Counted from the first letter of the stretch, positions 42,316 through 52,516 are shown. The stretch is DNA of 64,000 bases from Bacteroidota bacterium (GCA_013697245.1 JACCXH010000071.1:1-64000), one strand, 5' to 3'. Numbers and translations: made by a program. Notes: a model not told the origin generated them from the letters alone.

Positions 42316-42663
42316 CTATTTGCAAAGTTTAGAGGCAAATTTTAAAATTTCTCTTAGGGCTTTTACATCAATATCTTTTTCGGGATTAATATAAAGTATT
42401 TTAATTTGTTTTCTTCCTTCGGCAACCAATTTTTTATGATTGATTTTATTGCCATCTACAAAACCAATATATAGCTGTTTAGTTTTTTTATTTATTGAAA
42501 AATAACAAAACATTTTTTTCTTGTAAGTAAAAAATGCGGTAGTGTATTTCCAGTGTTCTTCAATTTCGGTAGAATAATTTAATAAAAAATTTCTAAGGAA
42601 TAGAAGACAACTTTGATACGGTTCAGGTTGAGAGAAATAATAGCTATCGAGGTGATTTAGCAT
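42316..42663 (-). CDS. DUF1801-domain protein
   Basis: The 115-residue protein resembles the DUF1801/YdhG fold: LRNFLLNYSTEIEEHWKYTTAFFTYKKKMFCYFSINKK-type N-terminal half with a beta sheet, then IGFVDGNKINH and the C-terminal LREILKFASKL helix. Function is unknown. It is last in the four-gene operon and overlaps the glycosyltransferase gene by 20 bases. Confidence 0.75.
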   Translation of the reverse strand: MLNHLDSYYFSQPEPYQSCLLFLRNFLLNYSTEIEEHWKYTTAFFTYKKKMFCYFSINKKTKQLYIGFVDGNKINHKKLVAEGRKQIKILYINPEKDIDVKALREILKFASKLCK

Positions 42664-43732
42664 TTTTAAAATTTTCCAAATAAGAATGTTGATGAGCTTT
42701 TACGCAATAGTCTTTTACAACCGTTTCTCTTCCCTTATTGCCTATTTCTAATCTTAGTTCGGCATTCTCAATCAATGCAGATAGAACATGGATCCATTCT
42801 TCGTCCGAACTTACCAAAAAACCATTCTTCCCATTTTGTATGATCTCTTTGTTTACGCCTACCGCACTCATGACTACCGGAACCCCACAAGCCATATACG
42901 ACAAGCCTTTTAAACCGCATTTGCCATTGGCCCATTCATTATCAGGTAAAGGCATTAAACCAATATCTAAAGAATTTAATTCACTTACCTCTGTATTTTC
43001 TTTCCATTCTATTGCCTCCACATTTAAATTAGGATGGCTATAATATTTATCGCCAATTACTTTAAATTTTAGTTTGTTCTTATATTTTTCCTGTATTTTT
43101 AAAAGAACCGGCACTAGCAATTCAAAATGTTTTATGGTACTAATACTTCCGCTCCATCCAATTGTAATTAATTTTTTATTGCGATGTTCTGTTTTTGGCA
43201 CATGCCATTCTGAATTTACCGTGGTGGGAATAACCACAACGTTTTTATTATAAGGCCTTGCTTTCTCTGCTAAATAAGGATTACCGGCAATTACACAGTG
43301 TGCATTAGCAACATTATTGAAAAATTTTTCCGGCCTTTTTATCCATTCCCATTTTTTATTTCCGGGACTAGTATCGGCCAACCAAATGCTATCGTCAAAA
43401 TCAAAAATAACATAAGCACCGGAGCGAAATGCTTTTTTTTCGAAATAAGAAGTTCCTAAAAAAGAGGCTTCGCGTTGAATAAAAATAATATCGTACTTTT
43501 TAAATTGAAACGAATCTTTTAATCGAATAAAAACAGATCTGATCAAAATAAAAACCTTTGCTAAAAAATTTCGGCTGGAATAAAATGTTGCGTCATCTTT
43601 TTCACTAAGTAAATAAGAGAATTTGAACTTAAAACCATTCTCTTCTAAAAAAGGCAGATACTGCTCGAACCGGTAACGCTGACTGGGCGAGCGTTTTGGT
43701 CTATGAGCACAAAGTATCAATACATTGGCCAT
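42644..43732 (-). CDS. Glycosyltransferase family 4 (GT-B fold)
   Basis: The 362-residue enzyme has the GT4 C-terminal donor site: VIPTTVNSEWHVP, a TIGWSGSISTIKHFE segment, and the PLPDNEWANGKCGLKGLSYMACGVPVV motif with an E/G-rich region for nucleotide-sugar binding. It begins ANVLILCAHRPKRSPSQRYR, typical of cell-surface polysaccharide transferases. The sugar and acceptor are unknown. It is one base downstream of the channel-like gene. Confidence 0.85.
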   Translation of the reverse strand: MANVLILCAHRPKRSPSQRYRFEQYLPFLEENGFKFKFSYLLSEKDDATFYSSRNFLAKVFILIRSVFIRLKDSFQFKKYDIIFIQREASFLGTSYFEKKAFRSGAYVIFDFDDSIWLADTSPGNKKWEWIKRPEKFFNNVANAHCVIAGNPYLAEKARPYNKNVVVIPTTVNSEWHVPKTEHRNKKLITIGWSGSISTIKHFELLVPVLLKIQEKYKNKLKFKVIGDKYYSHPNLNVEAIEWKENTEVSELNSLDIGLMPLPDNEWANGKCGLKGLSYMACGVPVVMSAVGVNKEIIQNGKNGFLVSSDEEWIHVLSALIENAELRLEIGNKGRETVVKDYCVKAHQHSYLENFKNAKSPR

Positions 43733-43733
43733 A

Positions 43734-44078
43734 TTATTCCTCTATATCAATTCTAAACTTGTGTAAAAAACGGTGTACTATCGGTGAAATTATTATTGCA
43801 ACAGAAGTTAAAAAAGTAACACCGCTATAAATAGCATAAATAGAGGCAAAGATCTTTCCGCCATTATTTATGGCTTTATCTACCGGGCCCATACCGGTCA
43901 ATATCATACTGGCGTTATATAAACTATCAACCCATCCTAAATTAAAATAGTGATGATAACCGATCATTCCAACACATATAGAAAAAGCTAAAATTATAAG
44001 GCCTGCAATGGCACTTCGTACAATTTTACTTACGAAGTGCCTATGAGGTGGCAAAGGTTTTAATTGGGGCTTGGTCAT
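43734..44078 (-). CDS. Two-helix pore-loop protein (Ion_trans_2-like)
   Basis: The 114-residue protein has helix 1 (about 21-43), a pore-helix-like segment LGWVDSLYNASMIL (47-60), a possible filter TGMG (61-64), and helix 2 (about 75-98). This is the 2TM-P layout of potassium channels, but the filter lacks the usual GYG/GFG. There is no regulatory RCK domain. It starts 2 bases after the AAA+ gene and belongs to the same operon. Confidence 0.65.
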   Translation of the reverse strand: MTKPQLKPLPPHRHFVSKIVRSAIAGLIILAFSICVGMIGYHHYFNLGWVDSLYNASMILTGMGPVDKAINNGGKIFASIYAIYSGVTFLTSVAIIISPIVHRFLHKFRIDIEE

Positions 44079-44080
44079 TT

Positions 44081-46705
44081 TTAGCTTCCAAATTTAAAGC
44101 CTAAACTCTGCCTGTTACCGGTTGATTGAGTTTGTAAGTGTTTAACATCATCAAAGATCAATTGCGTAAGATCTTCTTTTTTACGTTGGTCACTTGCCAT
44201 AGAAGCTAAACGTAAATTTTGTTTCATTACAACATCACTCACTATCTGCCTTGCCGTTCTGGCATTACCAAAAAACTTATCGCGTGTTTCGTAAACATTG
44301 GTCAAGTATGTTCTTAGATGCGCCTCCGCATCAGGATTTGCAGTTAAACTTTCTTTTTGTAATAAGTTTTTTGTGATCACCCATAATTGGTCTGCCTGGT
44401 AATCTTCAAACAAAAATGTTTTATCAAAACGTGATTTAAAGCCCGGGTTACTTTCAATGAACATGTGCATGTTCTCAGGATACCCTGCCACGATAATGCC
44501 AAATTTACCACGTTGATCTTCCATACGTTTTAAAATTACCTGTATTGCTTCCTGACCAAAATCATTTCCGCCATGCCCTGCTAAACCATAGGCCTCATCA
44601 ATAAATAAAATACCGCCCATCGCTTCTTCAATAACGGCGGCTGTTTTTGTAGCTGTTTGTCCAACATAACCTGCCACTAAACCTTCGCGATCTACTTCCA
44701 CCACATGGCCACGTTCAATAACGCCAAGTGCTTTATAAATTTTTCCCATGATACGTGCTAAAGTAGTTTTACCGGTACCGGGATTACCTGAGAACACAGA
44801 GTGTAATGAAAATTTATTTACAACATCTTTACCTGTTTCATTATAAAAGCGAATTAATTTTACCAGTTCCTGGATATCTTGTTTTATTTTATCCATTCCA
44901 ACAAGATCATTCAATTCTGCCAACGCATCATTTAATTGTTTGTCGTTTACTGTTAATTTTAATTTCTTTTTTTGCTCGGTCATAAACACTTCTTCCAAGT
45001 CAGCTAAAACAATTGTAGAAAGATCTTCTTTTGTTAGGTTAGCCAGATCGGTAGATTTCATTAAACGTAAACCCATATTTTGTTTTGCTTCCTCAACAAC
45101 GGCATTTACAAAACGGGCATTACCAAAATGTTCATCACGTTTACGGTAGGCTTCAATTAATTGTTCTTTTAAAAAATTATCGGCTTCGGCAGAAAAAGTA
45201 ATTTGTTTTTGACCAGAAGAGTAGACAGCAATTGCATGAAGTTCTTCCGGTAAATAATCATCAAAATGAAAATATTCAGTAAAACGTGATTTTAATCCCG
45301 GGTTACTTTCTATAAAACTTTTAATTTGTTTAGGATAGCCGGCGCCAATAATAGCAATATCTCCGGGGCCATCACTCATTTCTTTTAAAAGCATTTCAAT
45401 AACTTCTTTACCAAAATCTTTGCTATCATCATCTGAACGCGCCAATGAATAGGCTTCATCAATAAATAAAATTCCACCACGCGCAGAGTCGATCATTTTT
45501 TTGGTTTTTGGCGCAGTTTGTCCGATATACTCACCAACCAATGCTGCACGGTCAACCTCAACCACATGTCCTTTAGTTAACAGACCCATTTTATTATAGA
45601 TCTTGCCTAACATTTTTACAATGGTTGTTTTTCCTGTACCGGGATTCCCTGTGAAAATACTATGTAACGCAATTTTACCGGAATCATCAAAACCTTTTTC
45701 TTTACGCAATTTTGTAAAATTTAAATAGGTAATGTTCTCTCGAATGGATTTTTTTACGCCATCCAAACCTATTAATGCATCTAGATCGACCAATAATTCT
45801 TCTAAAGTTTTTTCGGTTGTACCTTCATTATTATTTGGGGTTTGGCTTGCGCTGGAGTTTCCGGCAGTTAAAGTTTGCTCAATCGTTTTTAATAACGGTG
45901 TTTCTCCTTCTTCTTCAACATTGGCACAATTAAAAGTGGTTGCTCCAATTAACACATCGTTAAACACAACTTCTACTAAATATTTATCGTCTGTCCAGAT
46001 ACCGGGAGTATCGCTACCCCAGGCTTTTTCAAAAGTATAAGTAAAATCTATTTTATTGGCATCTACATAACCGGTTTGAACTACCGATGCTTTTGGCTGA
46101 CCCGAATCGTCATAAAAATTCACAAACAATTCGTAATGGTAATCAAGAGCTGTAATATTTTTAAATTTAACTTCAGCCCAAACATATTTTGTATCGTTCT
46201 TGCTAAATGTTTTAAGATATTTGCGGTTACGTTCTTGCCAGCCATCGTGGTGACTGTTATACAATTTAATATGCTCAACTTCCAGATATGGATTGGTGTG
46301 AATGGTTACTTCGCCAACATCATTTATGTGAAACAATTTTTCGCCAACAAACACATCGTCAATGTAAGCTTGCCATAAATAACTTCCTTTGGTCCAAAAA
46401 GTTCCTTTAGCTTCAACTCCCCAACCATCGCGTAAATAAAAAATGTTCTCATCTTTTTTTACATTTATGGTTAACTCGCGGTTACATATTTCTTTTTTAC
46501 CCACGTTCTCAACACATTTAAGATTTACTTTGGCTGTCCAATCTTCTTCATCAAAAAATTTATTAAAAATTGCCAATTCAACCCTTACATAATCTATCTC
46601 TGCTTTATCTAAAGTTGTGCGGTAACGTTTTTGGTTGTTCACCATCCATTCATTATTGCAGAATGTAAGCAGGCTTTTAAACTTATATCTTTTCTCCATT
46701 ATCAA
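44081..46705 (-). CDS. Double AAA+ ATPase (CbbX/SpoVK-like)
   Basis: The 874-residue protein has an N-terminal beta-rich region (about 1-270, with repeated motifs such as VKFKNITALDYHYELFVNFYDDSG) followed by two CbbX-type AAA+ modules. The first has Walker A GNPGTGKTTI and Walker B GGILFIDEAYSLA; the second has GNPGTGKTTL and GGILFIDEAYGLA, with sensor-type FGNARFVN and FGNARTAR segments. It probably remodels a protein partner recognised by the N-terminal domain. It leads a tight operon with the channel-like protein and glycosyltransferase. Confidence 0.85.
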   Translation of the reverse strand: MIMEKRYKFKSLLTFCNNEWMVNNQKRYRTTLDKAEIDYVRVELAIFNKFFDEEDWTAKVNLKCVENVGKKEICNRELTINVKKDENIFYLRDGWGVEAKGTFWTKGSYLWQAYIDDVFVGEKLFHINDVGEVTIHTNPYLEVEHIKLYNSHHDGWQERNRKYLKTFSKNDTKYVWAEVKFKNITALDYHYELFVNFYDDSGQPKASVVQTGYVDANKIDFTYTFEKAWGSDTPGIWTDDKYLVEVVFNDVLIGATTFNCANVEEEGETPLLKTIEQTLTAGNSSASQTPNNNEGTTEKTLEELLVDLDALIGLDGVKKSIRENITYLNFTKLRKEKGFDDSGKIALHSIFTGNPGTGKTTIVKMLGKIYNKMGLLTKGHVVEVDRAALVGEYIGQTAPKTKKMIDSARGGILFIDEAYSLARSDDDSKDFGKEVIEMLLKEMSDGPGDIAIIGAGYPKQIKSFIESNPGLKSRFTEYFHFDDYLPEELHAIAVYSSGQKQITFSAEADNFLKEQLIEAYRKRDEHFGNARFVNAVVEEAKQNMGLRLMKSTDLANLTKEDLSTIVLADLEEVFMTEQKKKLKLTVNDKQLNDALAELNDLVGMDKIKQDIQELVKLIRFYNETGKDVVNKFSLHSVFSGNPGTGKTTLARIMGKIYKALGVIERGHVVEVDREGLVAGYVGQTATKTAAVIEEAMGGILFIDEAYGLAGHGGNDFGQEAIQVILKRMEDQRGKFGIIVAGYPENMHMFIESNPGFKSRFDKTFLFEDYQADQLWVITKNLLQKESLTANPDAEAHLRTYLTNVYETRDKFFGNARTARQIVSDVVMKQNLRLASMASDQRKKEDLTQLIFDDVKHLQTQSTGNRQSLGFKFGS

Positions 46706-46808
46706 AATATTTTATCTATTAAAAATAAAGAAACTAATTAAAAAAAGGAAATTATTTGGAATTATTTTGGTTTGGGGCTTAACATAGAAAGATGTACTTT
46801 TATAGCAC

Positions 46809-47381
46809 ATGAACCTTGTTTTTGATATTATAGAAATATTAAAAGTGACCACTGTTTTATTTGCGGTGATTGACGTAATAGGCTCAATACCAGTCATTAT
46901 CAGTTTAAAACAAAAAACAGGAAGTATTGATCCTTTTAAGGCCTCATGGGTTTCGTTATTAATAATGGTTGTTTTTTTATTTATTGGCCAAAGTATTTTA
47001 AATATTATTGGCATTAAAGTAGAGGATTTTGCCATTGCGGGCTCTTTTGTACTGTTTTTTATAGCGCTTGAGATGATACTGGGTGTTAAGATCTACAAAG
47101 ATGAGATGCCTGCAACAGCTTCTATTGTACCTTTGGCATTTCCTTTAATTGCAGGAACCGGCACACTTACCACTTTACTTTCTATTAGGGCTGAGTATAA
47201 TTTATTATCGATTATAATTGCCATTTTTATAAATGTGGTTATAGTATATTTTGTTTTAAAATACATTAGTCTTTTAGAAAAGCTACTTGGCGTTGGCGGC
47301 ATTGCCATTCTTAAAAAAGTATTTGGAATTGTTTTGTTGGCACTTGCTATAAAATTATTTAGAAAATATACAGGTCTTTAA
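46809..47381 (+). CDS. MarC-family integral membrane protein
   Basis: The 190-residue protein has six hydrophobic helices with conserved MarC features: FAVIDVIGSIPVIISL (about 19-34), the DEMPATASIVPLAFPLIAGTGTL segment (about 98-120) and GGIAILKKVFGIVLLALAIKL near the end. Transport or antibiotic roles are unproven for the family. It is followed 15 bases later by a DUF486 gene, so they may be cotranscribed. Confidence 0.88.
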   Translation: MNLVFDIIEILKVTTVLFAVIDVIGSIPVIISLKQKTGSIDPFKASWVSLLIMVVFLFIGQSILNIIGIKVEDFAIAGSFVLFFIALEMILGVKIYKDEMPATASIVPLAFPLIAGTGTLTTLLSIRAEYNLLSIIIAIFINVVIVYFVLKYISLLEKLLGVGGIAILKKVFGIVLLALAIKLFRKYTGL

Positions 47382-47396
47382 TTTTAAATTAAAAAT

Positions 47397-47768
47397 ATGT
47401 CAAGAGGATTAAGTACCATTTTATTATTGATAGCGTCTAATACATTTATGACCATTGCCTGGTACGGACATTTACGTTACAAGGACATTAGTTTTTTAAA
47501 AAATACAGGAATGATAACCGCTATTTTGATTAGTTGGGGCATTGCTTTATTTGAATACAGTTTAATGGTGCCTGCAAATAAACTTGGCAGTTCTATTAAC
47601 GGCGGACCTTTTAACATGTGGCAATTAAAATTGATTCAGGAAGTAATTTCAATTTCTGTATTTGTAATTTTTACGCTTGTATTTTTTAAAACGGAAACAT
47701 TAAAATGGAACCATTTAATTGGTTTTGTTTTTTTAATTGCCGCAGTTTATTTTTTCTTTAAGAAGTGA
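47397..47768 (+). CDS. DUF486 family small membrane protein
   Basis: The 123-residue protein has four helices. The N-terminal ILLLIASNTFMTIAWYGHL and the central SWGIALFEYSLMVPANKLG plus LKLIQEVISISVF match DUF486, a DMT-like family. Likely an inner-membrane exporter-like protein of unknown substrate. Confidence 0.85.
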   Translation: MSRGLSTILLLIASNTFMTIAWYGHLRYKDISFLKNTGMITAILISWGIALFEYSLMVPANKLGSSINGGPFNMWQLKLIQEVISISVFVIFTLVFFKTETLKWNHLIGFVFLIAAVYFFFKK

Positions 47769-47791
47769 TTTTCGACAAGATCAATCACCAA

Positions 47792-48451
47792 TTATTTCTC
47801 AGTTGCTTCTCTTAAATATTCAATAAAGGGATGCATGGCTTTAAAACCGGCAACAATTTCTTTTACTGAATTTTTATCCATTACCTGTTTATTGGTGAAA
47901 GCATGGCTTACAATAAAATGCCGGTTGCGTATGAGATCAATTAATGGGTGTTCTTTATCATAGCCTTTTGGCGCGGTTTTTAAAGCGCCGTCCTCATCCA
48001 GACCTTTATAATATTTTTTAAAAGAAGTTGATTTAAGTATCTTTAATAATGGAGCCGAATTGTAATCGATCTCTTGACGTATTGCATTTAATTTATTCGG
48101 CTCAGGCATCCAAATGCCTCCTGCAATAAAATTTGAATCGGGTTGTAAATGAAAATAATATCCTGCGCCTACTGCTTTTTTTCCACCGGGATTAATACTT
48201 GCGCCCATATTATTTTTGTAGGGTGTTTTATCTTTACTAAATCTTACATCTTTATAAATTCTAAAGGTGCAATCTTTGGCTTTCATATCCGGCGAAATAT
48301 TTTTATCGAATTTGACAATGCCATTAATTATTTGTTGTACAAAAACTTCAAACTCCTCTTTTGCCTTAATATAAGTGTTCTTGTTTTTTTCGAACCAATC
48401 GCGGTTATTATTAGCTTCCAGCTTTTTTAGAAATGGGTAAACTGTTTCCAT
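47792..48451 (-). CDS. DUF2461-domain protein
   Basis: The 219-residue protein has the DUF2461 pattern: PFLKKLEANNNRDWFEKNK at the N-terminus, DCTFRIYKDVRFSKDKTPYKNN (about 61-82), YYFHLQPD, GGIWMPEP, and HPLIDLIRNRHFI. The function is unknown in this widespread family. It is 7 bases after the AI-2E gene on the same strand. Confidence 0.88.
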   Translation of the reverse strand: METVYPFLKKLEANNNRDWFEKNKNTYIKAKEEFEVFVQQIINGIVKFDKNISPDMKAKDCTFRIYKDVRFSKDKTPYKNNMGASINPGGKKAVGAGYYFHLQPDSNFIAGGIWMPEPNKLNAIRQEIDYNSAPLLKILKSTSFKKYYKGLDEDGALKTAPKGYDKEHPLIDLIRNRHFIVSHAFTNKQVMDKNSVKEIVAGFKAMHPFIEYLREATEK

Positions 48452-48458
48452 AGTGTTT

Positions 48459-49547
48459 TTATTCTGTTATAGTTTCTGAAATTTTTCTGAAGAACTTAAG
48501 ATGCGTTAAAAATTCTGACGCAATGATACGAATGATCGTATACACCGGCAAGGCGATAACCATACCAAAAATGCCACCTAAAGTGCCGGCCATAAGTGTA
48601 ACAATAAATATCTCTAAAGGGTGCGCTTTTACAGAGTTTGAAAAAATAAATGGCTGAATAATAAATCCATCTATCAAATTAATAGTAAGCAACGTAAAAA
48701 ATATGGTATTAATAGTAGAACCTATAAGCTCGTAATTACCGGTGCTTATGCAAGAGCTAACTCCTAAAATAATGGCTATGCCCATGGTTATGGCAGAACC
48801 TATGTAGGGAATAACATTTAAAATACCAGCGCAAAAAGCAATGATTAACGCATTTTTAATGCCAAAAATAGTGAGGAATAAAAAAACCGAACCTCCAACA
48901 ATGAACATATCAATAAATAAACTCACAAAATATTTACTCAGCATTTTTTTAGAGATCTTTAAAACTTCGCGCATTTCATTTTCTACACCAAGCGGTGTAA
49001 TCGTCAATAAACTATTCTTAACTATTTTTTCGTCTTTTAATAAAAAGAAGGTGATGAACAACACACATAACATGCCGCCAAAGATCGTTCCAAAATACTG
49101 AAAAGTATTATTTAACACCATGCTGACATTTTTTGTGTTAACATATTCTGATACCTGCGAAGAAAGATTTTGTTTGAGATCTTCTTCATTTCCCAATTTT
49201 AATAACATGGATTTTATGGCCGGAAATTGCGCCAGAATATTATGAAAAACATCGTTAAAATTGAGTTCGGCCAAAAAATTTATTTCAGTGGCCAAGGGTG
49301 GGATTATTAAAAAAAACAAACCAAAAAGCACACTAACTATTAATAATATGGTGATCAATGCCGAGAGTGTATCTGGCATATGCCTTTTACCGAATTTTAT
49401 TTTCTCTAACTTATAAGTTATTGGATAGCCTACCAAAAATAACACCAACGAAATAGCTAAATAAATAACAATTTTAAAGAATAAAATAGCGAAAGCTACA
49501 ATAGCTAAAAGGCCAATAATTCGCCAAATATTTATTTTTAAAGGCAT
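48459..49547 (-). CDS. AI-2E family transporter
   Basis: The 362-residue membrane protein has about eight helices. Three near the N-terminus are followed by a long soluble stretch (about 85-150), then helices with VGGSVFLFLTIFGIKNALIIA, GILNVIPYIGSAITMGIAIIL and the final PLEIFIVTLMAGTLGGIFGMVIALPVYTI, all typical of the AI-2E (TqsA/YdiK/PerM) group. The substrate is uncertain; members export small molecules or act as Na+/H+ antiporters. It begins 38 bases from the divergent GWxTD gene. Confidence 0.88.
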   Translation of the reverse strand: MPLKINIWRIIGLLAIVAFAILFFKIVIYLAISLVLFLVGYPITYKLEKIKFGKRHMPDTLSALITILLIVSVLFGLFFLIIPPLATEINFLAELNFNDVFHNILAQFPAIKSMLLKLGNEEDLKQNLSSQVSEYVNTKNVSMVLNNTFQYFGTIFGGMLCVLFITFFLLKDEKIVKNSLLTITPLGVENEMREVLKISKKMLSKYFVSLFIDMFIVGGSVFLFLTIFGIKNALIIAFCAGILNVIPYIGSAITMGIAIILGVSSCISTGNYELIGSTINTIFFTLLTINLIDGFIIQPFIFSNSVKAHPLEIFIVTLMAGTLGGIFGMVIALPVYTIIRIIASEFLTHLKFFRKISETITE

Positions 49548-49585
49548 GTAAACAAAGATAGTTTTAATTGGTTAACTTTGGAAGA

Positions 49586-50863
49586 GTGAAAAAATTAATC
49601 CTTAAAATAGTACCGCTTTTTTTCATTTTTTTGATAGCAGGTTGCATTACTAAGAGACAATTTGTTTCGAAACCTACAAAAAGCGTAGTTAATCCTGATA
49701 GCGAATTATTGGAGGTAAATGCCGTGGCCTATCATTTAAATGATAGTGTTACAACAACCTACTTAGAAATAAAAAATGAAAATCTAATCTATAAAAGACC
49801 CGATACTTCTTTTGCCTTTTATGCCGACCTGCGGATCTCTTACAAACTTTTAACCGAGCCAAATTCCAGAAAGATACTGGATAGTAGTTCTTATCATGTT
49901 ATTGACAGGGCAAGTGAGCAAGTAGAGTTAAAATCGCTTGTATCACGATTTAATTTAAGCGCAAAAAACAATGCTAATTATTATTTAGAGATACAGGTTT
50001 TTGATCTCAATAAAAAAATAAAATATACCAAAGGCTTAAATATTTATAAAAAAAACGGGTTTACAGAACAGAATTTTTTGGTAACATATAATGATGCCAT
50101 TTCTTTTAAAACACATTTTTTAAAGAACGAAACCGTTGTGGTTAGGTTCTCTAACCCTGCTATTACACAAATAACCGTAAATTGTTTTTTCAAAGAATTT
50201 GGCCCTGCCCTCCCGCCATTTTCTACCAAAGCTATTGATGAGTTTAAATATAAACCCGATAGCATTTTTAAAATAGACCTCAGCACAAACCAGTTTCAGT
50301 TAACCATGCCCAACTATGGTTTTTTACACATAACTCCCAACACAACCGTAAATGATGGCTTAACGTTGTATACTTACGATAAAACATTTCCAGGTGTAAG
50401 CAATAGCGATGAAATGATAAGCTGTACACGCTACTTGATGGTTAAAGCCGAATTTGATTCCTGCAAAAATGCTATTGATAAAAAAGTTGCTATTGATAAT
50501 TTCTGGATCGGCATTGCCGGAAGTAAAGAGCGCGCTAAAGAATTATTAAAAAGATATTATGGTCGCGTAAAAGAAGCCAATAAATATTACACCAGTTATA
50601 CCCAGGGATGGAAAACAGATCGCGGCATGATATTTATTGTTTTTGGTTCGCCCACCAATATCTATAAAAGTACTAAAGGCGAAACATGGATCTATGGTAT
50701 AGAAACAAATCCAAATGCAACACGTTTTGTGTTTAATAAAACACAGAACCCTTTTACCGATAATGATTTTATTTTAGAACGATCTCAGTTTTTTAGAGAA
50801 CCTTATTATACCGCAGTTGATTTTTGGCGACAAGGACATGTGTTTATAAGCAATGGCAGATAA
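49586..50863 (+). CDS. GWxTD-domain lipoprotein
   Basis: GTG 49586 (preferred to TTG 49568) gives a lipoprotein with lipobox LIAGC. The C-terminal region (about 290-425) has the name-giving motif QGWKTDRGMIFIVFGSP and TWIYGIETNPN, as in GWxTD proteins of Bacteroidota. The N-terminal two thirds are beta-rich. The family is linked to envelope biogenesis by context only; function is unproven. Confidence 0.85.
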   Translation: MKKLILKIVPLFFIFLIAGCITKRQFVSKPTKSVVNPDSELLEVNAVAYHLNDSVTTTYLEIKNENLIYKRPDTSFAFYADLRISYKLLTEPNSRKILDSSSYHVIDRASEQVELKSLVSRFNLSAKNNANYYLEIQVFDLNKKIKYTKGLNIYKKNGFTEQNFLVTYNDAISFKTHFLKNETVVVRFSNPAITQITVNCFFKEFGPALPPFSTKAIDEFKYKPDSIFKIDLSTNQFQLTMPNYGFLHITPNTTVNDGLTLYTYDKTFPGVSNSDEMISCTRYLMVKAEFDSCKNAIDKKVAIDNFWIGIAGSKERAKELLKRYYGRVKEANKYYTSYTQGWKTDRGMIFIVFGSPTNIYKSTKGETWIYGIETNPNATRFVFNKTQNPFTDNDFILERSQFFREPYYTAVDFWRQGHVFISNGR

Positions 50864-50964
50864 TTCTATTTTTGCTGCAGATTGCACAAATTCACACAGA
50901 TATTTTTTAAATGTTTAAGTTCTTATGAATTAAATATTAATCGGCGAAATCTGTGGCTATTTTT

Positions 50965-51441
50965 TTATATAAGCCCCTTATTCTTGATTGCTTCATAACC
51001 TTCATCAATTGGCAAATTTGGTAATTTTGACGCTGCCACTGCCAATTCATCGCAACGGTTATTTTCAACATTATTAGCGTGACCTTTTACCCATATGAAC
51101 TGATGTTTTTTAGCATCATAAATCCTTAAAAAACGCTGCCAAAGGTCAACATTAGCCTTGTTCTTAAAACCTGTTTTGCGCCAGCCAAAGATCCATTTTA
51201 GATTAATAGAATCCACCACGTATTTGCTATCGGAATAAACTTTAACCGGCAGGTCATTGCTTGTTACACTCTCTAAACCTACTATTACGCCCAATAACTC
51301 CATACGGTTATTGGTAGTTAATTTAAAACCCCCGCTTATCTCTTTACGGTGCTGCTTAAATTTTAAAACCACGCCAAACCCACCCGGGCCGGGGTTACCG
51401 CTTGCCGCGCCATCTGTATATAATTCAATAAATGTTTCCAA
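50965..51441 (-). CDS. rnhA: Ribonuclease HI
   Basis: The 158-residue protein has the RNase H active site: [17 protein letters not shown] (first Asp), the [11 protein letters not shown] Glu helix, [12 protein letters not shown] (second Asp), and [18 protein letters not shown] (His and last Asp). It degrades RNA in RNA-DNA hybrids, which is of interest beside the retron RT because retron msDNA is trimmed by RNase H, though the two loci are far apart. Confidence 0.95.
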   Translation of the reverse strand: METFIELYTDGAASGNPGPGGFGVVLKFKQHRKEISGGFKLTTNNRMELLGVIVGLESVTSNDLPVKVYSDSKYVVDSINLKWIFGWRKTGFKNKANVDLWQRFLRIYDAKKHQFIWVKGHANNVENNRCDELAVAASKLPNLPIDEGYEAIKNKGLI

Positions 51442-51553
51442 TTATGGGTTTAAGTTAATCTTTTCGCGCATAATATTAAGTTTAAAATGCAGGTTTATTT
51501 TATTGGTAAAATGCAAATTAGTAGGTATATTCGTATCTCTAAAATTAAAAAAT

Positions 51554-52444
51554 ATGTCAGTATTAGTAAACAAAAATTCGAAGGTAATCGTACAGGGTTT
51601 TACCGGTGGAGAAGGAACTTTTCACGCAACCCAGATGATAGAATACGGTACCAATATCGTTGGCGGTGTTACTCCTGGTAAAGGTGGAACAACACATTTG
51701 GATCGTCCTGTTTTTAATACGGTTTCTGAAGCAGTTCAAAAAGCCGGCGCTGATGTATCCATTATTTTTGTACCTGCTGCTTTTGCAGCTGATGCTATTA
51801 TGGAATCTGCTGATGCAGGCATTAAAGTGATAGTTTGTATTACAGAAGGTATTCCGGTTAAGGATATGATCTATGTAAAAGAATATTTAAAAGGAAAAAG
51901 TTCGCGGTTAATTGGGCCAAATTGTCCGGGTGTTATTACTGCCGGTGAAGCAAAAGTTGGAATCATGCCTGGTTTTGTATTTAAGAAAGGTAAAATTGGA
52001 ATTATATCAAAAAGCGGAACTTTAACATACGAAGCTGCTGATCAAATTGTAAAAGCAGGTATGGGAATTACTACTGCTATTGGTATTGGCGGCGATCCAA
52101 TTATTGGAACGCCAACAAAAGATGCTGTTGAATTATTAATGAACGATCCTGAAACTGAAGCTATTGTTATGATAGGTGAAATTGGTGGAAATTACGAAGC
52201 AGAAGCCGCACGTTGGATAAAAGCTAACGGAAATAAAAAACCTGTTGTAGGATTTATTGCCGGTCAAACTGCTCCAAAAGGTCGTACTATGGGCCATGCG
52301 GGTGCAATCGTTGGCGGTGCAGAAGATACTGCACAGGCAAAAATGAAAATTTTACGTGAGTGTGGAATTTTTGTTTGCGAAAGTCCTGCAGAAATTGGTA
52401 AAACAATGGCAGCAGTTTTAAAGGGTGAAAAAGTTATAGCTTAA
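51554..52444 (+). CDS. sucD: Succinyl-CoA synthetase alpha subunit
   Basis: ATG 51554 gives 296 residues, the usual SucD length; the longer ORF upstream overlaps rnhA and is rejected. Motifs include [12 protein letters not shown] (CoA-binding Rossmann), [31 protein letters not shown] and the active-site His region GHAGAIVGG. It forms succinate, ATP and CoA from succinyl-CoA in the TCA cycle. A strong terminator follows. Confidence 0.96.
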   Translation: MSVLVNKNSKVIVQGFTGGEGTFHATQMIEYGTNIVGGVTPGKGGTTHLDRPVFNTVSEAVQKAGADVSIIFVPAAFAADAIMESADAGIKVIVCITEGIPVKDMIYVKEYLKGKSSRLIGPNCPGVITAGEAKVGIMPGFVFKKGKIGIISKSGTLTYEAADQIVKAGMGITTAIGIGGDPIIGTPTKDAVELLMNDPETEAIVMIGEIGGNYEAEAARWIKANGNKKPVVGFIAGQTAPKGRTMGHAGAIVGGAEDTAQAKMKILRECGIFVCESPAEIGKTMAAVLKGEKVIA

Positions 52445-52460
52445 TTCTGTATAAAAAATT

Positions 52461-52496
52461 AAAACCGCATTCGGATTCGAGTGCGGTTTTTTATTT
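52461..52496 (+). terminator. Rho-independent terminator after sucD
   Basis: A perfect 9-bp stem (52461-52469 with 52482-52490) is followed by a T-rich tract, 17 bases after the sucD stop codon. Confidence 0.88.
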
Positions 52497-52516
52497 TCAT
52501 TTTGGTCCGATAAATT

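Noticed and set aside
51257-51553. N-terminal extension of sucD overlapping rnhA
   Set aside because: The added residues do not resemble SucD, and ATG 51554 gives the normal length.
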